Position numbers and translations under genes: made by a program. From Longimicrobium sp. (GTDB lineage Bacteria; Gemmatimonadota; Gemmatimonadetes; Longimicrobiales; Longimicrobiaceae), in NCBI GenBank assembly GCA_036389795.1, contig DASVWD010000117.1, positions 1 to 56,961 of the forward strand: DNA of 56,961 nucleotides, written 5' to 3'. Shown here piece after piece: positions 44,859 to 51,642 of the stretch. Position 1 is the stretch's first letter; the number at the start of each line of letters is the position of its first letter. Under the pieces are notes generated by a model, which saw only the letters and a program-made list of their open reading frames with translations, made no database searches and was not told the DNA's origin.

Positions 44859-44957
44859 GCTACACTCCTGGACAAGTTTCCGAGACTGCTCTGGTCGATT
44901 CGCCTCCGGGACGCGCGGAGCGCCCCCCGCGGCTGCTGCATGAAGCTGCCGTCATAC

Positions 44958-45974
44958 TCACACCCGCACCACGATCTTCCCCACGCTCCGCCGCGACTCC
45001 ATGAGCCGGTGCGCCCCGGCCATGTCGTCGAAGGAGAAGGTCGCTCCCACCACCGGCCGGATCCCGTGCGCCGCGACGAACGCCGTCAGCTCCTCCCACA
45101 CCCGCGCGAGCCGCGGCGGGTCGTCGAGGAGGTAGCCGATGTGCGTCGCCAGGAGGCCGTGCGACGCCGGCGCGAGGGAGCGGATGTCGGCCCTGGGGAG
45201 GTCGCGCCAGGTGCGCAGCCAGGAGAGCGGGTTCCACCGCTGCAGCGCCAGGCTCGCGAAGCCGGCGACCACCACCCGGCCGAACGGGGCGAGCACCGGC
45301 CAGACGGCGCGGAAGACCTCGCCGCCGACCACCTCCAGCGCCACGTCGAAGCGGCCCGGGCCGGCGGCCGCCCGGAGACGCTCCTCGAAGCCGGGGCGGC
45401 GGTAGTTCACCGCCTGCTCGGCGCCGAGCGCGCGGATCGCCTCGAGCTTCGCGTCGCTCCCGGCCAGGCCCACCACGGCGCAGCCGAAGCGGGCGGCGAG
45501 CTGGACAGCCGCGGTGCCCACGCCCCCGGCGGCGGCGGTGACCAGGACGCGGTCGGTGGGGCGGAGCCGCGCCATCTCCATCAGCGCGACCCACGCGGTG
45601 AGGTAGTTCACGGGGAACGCGGCGTTCTCCTCGGTCGAGAAGCCGGGGATGGCGGGGAGCGCCTGCCGCTCCGGCACCACCACCTTCTCCGCGTACGCCC
45701 CGTGCTGCGCGCCGACGACGACCCGTTCGCCGGCCGCGCGCCCCTCGACGCCAGCGCCGAGCGCGTCGATCGTGCCGGCCGCCTCCATCCCCAGCGTGTA
45801 CGGCATCGGCGGCGCCCAGCCGTAGAGGCCCTTGCGGGAGAGGATCTCGGCGTAGTTCACGCCGACCGCCGCGACGCGCACCCGGACCTCGCCCGCGCCG
45901 GGCGCCGGGTCGGGGACCTCGCGCACGCGCAGCACCCTGGGGCCGCCGTGCCGGTCCAGGACGATCGCCCTCAT
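44958..45974 (-). CDS. Medium-chain zinc-independent quinone oxidoreductase/alcohol dehydrogenase-like
   Basis: A 338-aa MDR-family protein with an NADPH-binding AAAGGVGTAAVQLAARFG and the N-terminal RVRVAAVGVNYAEILSRKGLYGWAPPMPYTLGMEAAG region typical of quinone oxidoreductase. The catalytic Zn Cys/His ligands of alcohol dehydrogenases are missing, so it is zinc-free. The ATG lies downstream of the toxin gene. Its 3' end has been duplicated at 43503-43648. Confidence 0.92.
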   Translation of the reverse strand: MRAIVLDRHGGPRVLRVREVPDPAPGAGEVRVRVAAVGVNYAEILSRKGLYGWAPPMPYTLGMEAAGTIDALGAGVEGRAAGERVVVGAQHGAYAEKVVVPERQALPAIPGFSTEENAAFPVNYLTAWVALMEMARLRPTDRVLVTAAAGGVGTAAVQLAARFGCAVVGLAGSDAKLEAIRALGAEQAVNYRRPGFEERLRAAAGPGRFDVALEVVGGEVFRAVWPVLAPFGRVVVAGFASLALQRWNPLSWLRTWRDLPRADIRSLAPASHGLLATHIGYLLDDPPRLARVWEELTAFVAAHGIRPVVGATFSFDDMAGAHRLMESRRSVGKIVVRV

Positions 45975-46145
45975 TCCGCGCTCGTTGGTGCAGGCCCGAG
46001 GTTCGGGGCGATCTGCCGGAAGACCCGCTTCGCTTCCGGAGTGAACGTCGTGCCCATGAACACGTGGAAGCCGCCCGGTGTCAGCCCGGGCTGGAAAAGC
46101 AAGTGCCCACGGGACGGATCCGCGGGCGTCGGCGGCTCTTCAGGT

Positions 46146-46424
46146 TCAGCTCATTCGCGCATGCACCACGCGAAAGACCGTAACCAGACCGGGTGACACG
46201 CGATACATCACGCGGTAGTTGTAGACGATGATCTCGCGGACGTCGGGATCCTGCCATTCCGCGAACATCCGTCCCGAGTAAGGGAAGTCGGCCAGCCGCT
46301 CGGTGGAGTCGAGCAGCTTGCTGGCGACGATCTCCGCACGCCTGGGGGAATCTTCCGCGATGTACCTGGTGATGGACTCGAGATTGGTCTGCGCCGAGGC
46401 AGCCCAGATCACCCGGTGAGCCAC
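46146..46424 (-). CDS. ParE/RelE-superfamily toxin
   Basis: A 92-aa protein with the ParE-like order: N-terminal IWAASAQTNLESITRYIAED, LLDSTERLADFPYSGRMF and C-terminal VREIIVYNYRVMYRVSPGLVTVFRVVHARMS. The family targets gyrase (ParE) or mRNA (RelE); this one looks closer to ParE. It overlaps the antitoxin gene by 16 bp, which is typical of operonic toxin-antitoxin modules. Confidence 0.9.
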   Translation of the reverse strand: MAHRVIWAASAQTNLESITRYIAEDSPRRAEIVASKLLDSTERLADFPYSGRMFAEWQDPDVREIIVYNYRVMYRVSPGLVTVFRVVHARMS

Positions 46425-46645
46425 CGCTTCACCTCGGCCCTCATCTCCTCCTGCGTCCGGTACGGCCCGGCATCGGCCGACTCGAGGCCCGACTTCACCT
46501 GCTCCAGCACGTAAATGTGGTAGCGGATGTCTTCGAGGGTGACGTTGTCCGGCAGGCGCCGGAGCAGGTCGATCACCTCTTCCTTGGCGGAGACGGTCGT
46601 CGTGGTGCTCATGGAGGGTTCGCGCGGGGTGGACCGGTCGCTCAT
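46409..46645 (-). CDS. Antitoxin partner of the ParE-like toxin
   Basis: A 78-aa acidic protein; the ATG at 46645 has GGAGGT 8-9 bp upstream. The middle AKEEVIDLLRRLPDNVTLEDIRYHIYVLEQVKSGLESAD resembles short antitoxins with a toxin-binding helix. A typical DNA-binding fold is not obvious, so autoregulation is inferred from genetics of the family. The gene precedes and overlaps the toxin. Confidence 0.85.
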   Translation of the reverse strand: MSDRSTPREPSMSTTTTVSAKEEVIDLLRRLPDNVTLEDIRYHIYVLEQVKSGLESADAGPYRTQEEMRAEVKRWLTG

Positions 46646-46715
46646 CGGAACTCTACCTCCGCGGCAGGTTCGGGGAAAGCCTCCGCCACGACTCCGCCAC
46701 CGGCCGAACGCTTCC

Positions 46716-47657
46716 TCACGGCAGCTTGCACGCCAGCCGCGACAGGGAGCCGGGGAGGTGGTGGCCGCCGCCCTCGCTGGTCAGCGTCACCGCGCCGTCG
46801 TTCTCCAGCTCCACGGCCTCGCCCTGGGGCTCGCCGAGTGGGGTGAGGTCCACCTGCGCCGCCGGCTGGCCGCCGCCGAGCAGGTCCGGGGTGCGGTAGA
46901 AGGCGAGCGTCGAGTAGGTGCGCACCGCCACCCACCGCCCGTCGGGCGAGGCGCTGGCGCCGGTGACGCGGTCGCCCGGCTGCCGCGGGCGGGGGGCCAA
47001 CCGCCGCACCCGCTGCAGCGTGGCGGCCTGCCCCGCGGCGAGCGGCGTGGGCCAGCGGTAGAGCTCGATCGGGTCGCGGGTCCCCTTGGTGACCAGGTAC
47101 ACCTCGCCGCCGGGGAGGACGAACAGCGCCTCGGTGTCGGGGCTGCCCTGGGGGAACCTCGCCGTGAAGCGCTCGGCCGGCGCCGACTCGCGGTCGGTGG
47201 GGGCCGGCTCGGGGACGCGCCAGAGCGCGACCACGTCGTCGTCGCCGTCGTTGTTCCCCGTGTCGGCCAGGTACAGGCAGTCGCCGCCGGGGCAGGGGCC
47301 CAGCGCCGCGTCTTCCCAGTCGCGGTTGGTAGCGCCCGTGACCTGCACCGCCGCGAGGTTCTGACCCGACGCGTCCACCGCGAACACCACGGGCTGGTTG
47401 CCGGAGTCGTCGTGCGTCCAGTAGACGCCCGCGTGGCGGCGGCTGGCGGCCAGCCCGCTCGTCTCGTCCGCCGCGTCCGGCAGCGTCACTTCCTTCGCCA
47501 CCACCTGGCACGCCGCCTCGGCCACGGTCTCCTTCGCGGGCGCATCGTTGCAGCCCGACGCGGCGAGCGCGGCCAGCACGGAGAGAAGAACGCCGGCTCG
47601 CTTCGCGGGCGGCGGAAGGTGCGGGATCGTCGAGGTCGTCGCCGTGGGGCGGGTCAT
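46716..47657 (-). CDS. Lipoprotein of unknown function, probable propeller
   Basis: A 313-aa product with a lipobox (LAASGC, Cys36). The body contains a likely beta-propeller or esterase-like region: DETSGLAASRRHAGVYWTHDDSG, TNRDWEDAALGPCPGGDCLYLADTGNN and SPDTEALFVLPGGEVYLVTKGTRDPIELYRW. Two internal Cys (PCPGGDC) may be disulfide-bonded. It is transcribed ahead of the toxin-antitoxin pair with a 70-bp gap, so cotranscription is possible but not supported. Confidence 0.78.
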   Translation of the reverse strand: MTRPTATTSTIPHLPPPAKRAGVLLSVLAALAASGCNDAPAKETVAEAACQVVAKEVTLPDAADETSGLAASRRHAGVYWTHDDSGNQPVVFAVDASGQNLAAVQVTGATNRDWEDAALGPCPGGDCLYLADTGNNDGDDDVVALWRVPEPAPTDRESAPAERFTARFPQGSPDTEALFVLPGGEVYLVTKGTRDPIELYRWPTPLAAGQAATLQRVRRLAPRPRQPGDRVTGASASPDGRWVAVRTYSTLAFYRTPDLLGGGQPAAQVDLTPLGEPQGEAVELENDGAVTLTSEGGGHHLPGSLSRLACKLP

Positions 47658-47727
47658 GCAAACTCCGGTTGATCAGGATCGGTGCCGTCTGCCCCGGGCC
47701 GCACGTGCAAGGTCGGCACCGCCAGAA

Positions 47728-47820
47728 TCTCACGGAAGACACAAGAGGGCACGGAGAACTTCATCCGCTGTTCCTCCGTGTCCTCCGTGTCCTCTGTGTC
47801 CTCTGTGTCCTCTGTGAGAA
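47728..47820. repeat. Tandem-repeat hairpin, copy 6
   Basis: Left arm TCTCACGGAAGACACAAGAG and right arm CCTCTGTGTCCTCTGTGAGA, with six GTGTCCTCT/CCGTGTCCT-type units in the right arm. Its arms are unequal in length, so slippage may have expanded one side. Confidence 0.78.
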
Positions 47821-47926
47821 TCGAGCCGTTTCTCTGGTATTCTCTCACGGCACCGGGGGAGGAGAGTACGCGGCCGCGCCGGCCCCGGTTCCGGACCGCG
47901 CCCTCATACCGTTTTTCGAGATTCGC

Positions 47927-48170
47927 TGTGCATCGGGAAGCTGTCATTCCGAGTGGAGCCCGATGCGCTGAGCTCACGTTCGCCACCGAAGTCGGCCGGG
48001 CTCCCGAGGAATCTACTCGCGGCCGGCAGGAGGCCGGACCGATGCATGGAGCCAGCGTCCGGGCGGGGTGAGTAGATTCCTCGGGCACCGCCCAGCTGAG
48101 GTGTGAAATCCGGATCGGTGCCGCGGCGCCGCTCGGAATGACATGGTTCGCGAAAGGACCGGATTGCACA
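47927..48170. repeat. Large inverted-repeat (MITE-like) element, full copy 2
   Basis: TGTGCA, GTCATTCCGAG and CCCGAGGAATCTACTCG are followed by GAGTAGATTCCTCGGG, CTCGGAATGAC and TGCACA in inverted order. The arms differ in sequence from copy 1 yet pair with each other. It ends near the PPK1 stop codon (48191). Confidence 0.8.
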
Positions 48171-48190
48171 CCGATTCCTGGAATCCGGTA

Positions 48191-51100
48191 TCACAGCTCG
48201 TGGGTGAGGATCGGGCGGCGGCCGGGGTCGGGGGGCGGGACGACGGAGTCGCGGGGGGCGCGGTCGGGGCGCTGGTAGTAGGTGCCGTCGGAGCCCAGCT
48301 CCCAGGCGTCGGGGTCGTTCAGCTGCCGGTCGAGGATGGCGTCCAGCTCGGCGCGGTGGGCGGGGTCGCGCACGGGGGCGGCCACCTCCACGCGCCGCGA
48401 CAGGTTGCGCGTGCGCCAGTCCGCCGAGCCGATGTAGTACTCGGGGTCGCCCGCGTTGGCGAAGCGGAAGATGCGCGCGTGCTCCAGGTAGCGCCCCAGG
48501 ATGCTGAAGACGCGCACGTTCTCCGACAGCCCCGCCACCCCCGGGCGCAGCGCGCAGATGCTGCGCACGATCAGCTCCACCTGCACCCCGGTCTGCGACG
48601 CCTGGTAGAGCGCGGCGATCAGCTCCCGGTCGGCCAGGCCGTTCATCTTGGCCACGATGTGCCCGCCCATCCCGGCCCGCGCGTGGGCCGCCTCGCGCTC
48701 GATCATCTCCAGGAAGCGCCGCCGCATGTTGTACGGCGCCACCAGCAGGCGGGCGAAGCGCGGCTCGCCGCCGGCGCCGGTCAGCACGTTGAAGAGGTCG
48801 CTCACCTCCTCGCCCAGCGACGGGTCGGCCGAGAGGAGGCCCAGGTCGGTGTACGCGCCCGCCGTGGCGGCGTTCAGGTTCCCCGTCCCCACGTAGACGT
48901 AGCGCCGCGCCGCCTTCCCCTCGCGGCGGACGACCAGCGCCGTCTTCGCGTGCACCTTGAACCCCGGGATGCCGTAGACCACGTGGATCCCCGAGGAGCG
49001 CAGGTAGCGCGCCCACTCCACGTTGCGCTCCTCGTCGAAGCGCGCGGTCAGTTCCACCAGCGCGACGACCTGCTTGCCGCGGGCGCTGGCGCGGCGCATG
49101 GCCTCCACCAGCCGCGAGCGGCGGTTGGTGCGGTAGAGCGCCAGCTTGATGGCGGTGACGTCGGGGTCGTCCGCCGCCTCCAGCACGAAGCGCTCGACGG
49201 TGGCCTCGAACGAGTCGCGGGGGAAGCGCACCAGCACCTCGCGCTCGCGCAGCACGTCCACGATCGGCACCCCGGGGTCCAGCGGCTCGGCCGGCTCCTC
49301 GGGGGGGAAGCGCAGGTCCGGCGCTTCGAGCGAGGCCAGCTCGCGCACGCCGCGCAGGTCGATCAGCCACTCCACCTCGTAGACGTCCTCCTCGCCCAGC
49401 GCCACCGCCTGGTCGGGCGCCTCGTACTGCAGCTCGCGCAGGAGCAGGGCGCGCAGCCGCCCGGGCATGCAGTCCTCCACCTCCACCCGCACGACGGGGC
49501 GGAAGCGGCGGCGGCGCACCTCCTCCTCCACCGCCTGCAGGAGGTCCGCCGTGCGGGAGTGGTCCAGGTGCAGCTCGGCGCTCCGGGTGACGCGGAAGGT
49601 GCAGGCGCCCTCCACCTCCATCCCCGGGTAGAGCCGGTGCAGGTTGGCGATGATCACCGCCTCCAGGGGGAGGAAGCGGCGCCCGCCCTCGATGGCCACG
49701 AAGCGCGGCAGCCCGTCGGGCAGCTCCAGGATCCCCAGCCGCTCGCCCCCCGTGAGCGGCTCGCGCAGGATGGCGATGAGCGAGGGCCGCTGGTTGCGGA
49801 TGTGGGGGAAGGGGTGCCCGGGGCCGGCGGCCTGCGGGGTGAGCAGCGCGTGCACCTCGCGGTCGTAGTACTCGCGCAGCCACGTCCGCTCCCGGCGCTT
49901 GAGGTCCGCGGGGCGGACGACCTCGATCCCCTCCCCGGAGAGCGCCGGGAGCAGCTCGTCGAACAGCAGCCGGTAGGCGCGCTCCTGCAGCCGCCGGGCG
50001 CGGGCGCCGATGGCGTCGAGCTGCTCGCGCGGCCCCACGCCGTCGATGGTGCGCTCGTCGCTCCCGGCGTACGCCTGGCGCTTGAAGGCGGCCACGCGCA
50101 CGCGGAAGAACTCGTCCAGGTTGCCGCCGAAGATGGAGAGGAAGCGCACCCGCTCCAGGAGCGGCAGCCGCCCGTCGGCGGCCAGCTCCAGCACGCGCCG
50201 GTTGAAGGCCAGCACGGAGAGCTCCATGTTGAGCAGCGTCCCCGGCGGCAGCTCGGCCGCGGCCTCCTCGTCGGCCGGGGCGGCGGACGGGGCGGTGAGG
50301 AGCGCCTCCCGCGCGGCCGCGCCCTCGTCGCCGTCGGCCGCCGGCGGGGTGGCGGGGAGCCCGGAGCGGGCGAGGACGTGCAGCGCGGCCAGGGTGGCGC
50401 CGTCGCGCAGGGCGGGCGATCCCACCGCGTCCAGCAGCTCGCCGGCGTCCGCCCAGGCGACCGCCTCGGGGTCGGGCGGGCGGGCGTCGCCCAGCTCCTC
50501 GGCGATCCACACCTCCGTGGCGGGGCGGCGGGGGGAGCCGGGGCCGGTCCCCAGGAGCCGCACCCGGCCGTCCGCGCCCTCGAAGGCGGCGCGCAGCACC
50601 CGGCGCGCGGCGTCGATCCCGCTCCCCGCGCCGCCGGGGAAGCGCAGCAGAGCGCCCTCCTTCACCAGCGCCACCCGCCCCGCGCGCCAGGGGACCACCG
50701 CCACCCGGCGGGCGGAGCGCACGGCCTCTTCCAGCCAACCGGCCTCGGCCTCGTCCAGCTTCTGCCGCCAGCGGTGCAGGGGGTCGCCGGTGAGGAGCCG
50801 CAGCGCGAAGACCTCCTCCAGCGCCCGCACCGCGTCGCGCCCCTCGCGCGGGTCCTCGGCGAGGCGCACCTCCACCTCGTACAGGTCCGCCGCCAGGTCG
50901 CCCTCGCGCACGGTGCGGACGGCGCACTCGATCTCCACCGCCACCTCGCCGTCGTCCAGCGCGATCGCCGCCGGGCGCAGGCGCCGCCGCGTCTCCACCT
51001 CCAGCCCGGCGACCAGGCGCGCGGGGTCCACCAGCGCGCGCAGGAGCTGCGCGGGCTCGGAGAGGCCGGCGAAGAGCTCGCGGGGGTCGCCCGGGCCGGC

Positions 51101-51424
51101 GCTCACCTCGGCGCGGCGCGGGGGGCCGTCGCGGGGGTCGGAGACCTGGACGGCGAGCGTCTGCCCGTGGGGGCGCAGGCGCAGGCGGACCAGCGCGCCG
51201 CGCCGGGCCAGGTCGCCGTCCTCGGTGTCGTAGTAGACGTCGCGGAAGGTCTCGTCCTGGGCCTCGCCGCCCCGCAGCGGCTCGGGGAGGGTGCCGGCGG
51301 CCAGCGCGTCCAGGGTGTCGGGGTCGGGCGCCTCGAAGCGCACCACCAGCGCGCCCGGCCGCGCGCCCCAGGACGGCAGGAGCGGGCGGCGCGGGGCGGA
51401 AGCGGAGCGGGGGGCGCGCGCCAT
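48191..51424 (-). CDS. ppk1: Polyphosphate kinase 1 fused to N-terminal CYTH and Nudix-like domains
   Basis: A 1077-aa protein with three parts. About 25-215 is a CYTH (triphosphate-tunnel-like) domain (RDVYYDTEDGDLARRGALVRLRLRPHGQTLAVQ). About 219-355 is a Nudix-like region (VALVKEGALLRFPGG, later ATEVWIAEELGDARPPDPEAVAWADAGELL), but the canonical REVxEE catalytic box is not intact. About 385-1077 is a complete PPK1: NMELSVLAFNRRVLELA, HAKTALVVRREGKAARRYVYVGTGNLN (catalytic His), and HARIFRFANAGDPEYYIGSADW. PPK1 makes polyphosphate from ATP reversibly. The CYTH domain may bind or cut polyphosphate. I use the ATG at 51424; a GTG at 51457 lies inside a repeat. It is the fourth gene of a polyphosphate-themed block. 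Confidence 0.9.
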   Translation of the reverse strand: MARAPRSASAPRRPLLPSWGARPGALVVRFEAPDPDTLDALAAGTLPEPLRGGEAQDETFRDVYYDTEDGDLARRGALVRLRLRPHGQTLAVQVSDPRDGPPRRAEVSAGPGDPRELFAGLSEPAQLLRALVDPARLVAGLEVETRRRLRPAAIALDDGEVAVEIECAVRTVREGDLAADLYEVEVRLAEDPREGRDAVRALEEVFALRLLTGDPLHRWRQKLDEAEAGWLEEAVRSARRVAVVPWRAGRVALVKEGALLRFPGGAGSGIDAARRVLRAAFEGADGRVRLLGTGPGSPRRPATEVWIAEELGDARPPDPEAVAWADAGELLDAVGSPALRDGATLAALHVLARSGLPATPPAADGDEGAAAREALLTAPSAAPADEEAAAELPPGTLLNMELSVLAFNRRVLELAADGRLPLLERVRFLSIFGGNLDEFFRVRVAAFKRQAYAGSDERTIDGVGPREQLDAIGARARRLQERAYRLLFDELLPALSGEGIEVVRPADLKRRERTWLREYYDREVHALLTPQAAGPGHPFPHIRNQRPSLIAILREPLTGGERLGILELPDGLPRFVAIEGGRRFLPLEAVIIANLHRLYPGMEVEGACTFRVTRSAELHLDHSRTADLLQAVEEEVRRRRFRPVVRVEVEDCMPGRLRALLLRELQYEAPDQAVALGEEDVYEVEWLIDLRGVRELASLEAPDLRFPPEEPAEPLDPGVPIVDVLREREVLVRFPRDSFEATVERFVLEAADDPDVTAIKLALYRTNRRSRLVEAMRRASARGKQVVALVELTARFDEERNVEWARYLRSSGIHVVYGIPGFKVHAKTALVVRREGKAARRYVYVGTGNLNAATAGAYTDLGLLSADPSLGEEVSDLFNVLTGAGGEPRFARLLVAPYNMRRRFLEMIEREAAHARAGMGGHIVAKMNGLADRELIAALYQASQTGVQVELIVRSICALRPGVAGLSENVRVFSILGRYLEHARIFRFANAGDPEYYIGSADWRTRNLSRRVEVAAPVRDPAHRAELDAILDRQLNDPDAWELGSDGTYYQRPDRAPRDSVVPPPDPGRRPILTHEL

Positions 51425-51451
51425 CGGGTTCAATTCCGGAAAGACATCAAG

Positions 51452-51516
51452 CCTCACGCAGAGTCAGCAGAGTCAGCAGAGAAACCCCTCCGCTGACTCT
51501 GCTGACTCTGCGTGAG
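51452..51516. repeat. Tandem-repeat hairpin, copy 7
   Basis: CTCACGCAGAGTCAGCAG pairs with CTGCTGACTCTGCGTGAG. It is nearly identical to copy 1 at 7150 and sits just upstream of the PPK1 gene. Confidence 0.85.
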
Positions 51517-51589
51517 AAAATTCTCTTGCCGGACCCGGCAGAAGTCTCGGGCTCGAAGATCATCCATCTCTCATCCAGTGTGGGTCCAG

Positions 51590-51638
51590 CACTTCGCACT
51601 TCGCACTTCGCACTCAGGACTAAGGACTAAAACACCAA
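51590..51638 (-). repeat. GTGCGAA heptamer array
   Basis: About four CACTTCGCACTTCGCACT units followed by GGACTAA-type heptamers, 5 bp from the stop of the minus-strand OMP gene, and reading GTGCGAA in that gene's direction. Confidence 0.75.
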
Positions 51639-51642
51639 GGAC

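Noticed and set aside
45972-46136. Possible small gene between the toxin and the dehydrogenase
   Set aside because: A coding-like stretch on the minus strand (LLFQPGLTPGGFHVFMGTTF, ending at the dehydrogenase start) has no start codon after the preceding in-frame stop. It may be the tail of a lost gene, but one stretch of 50 or so codons does not support a feature.
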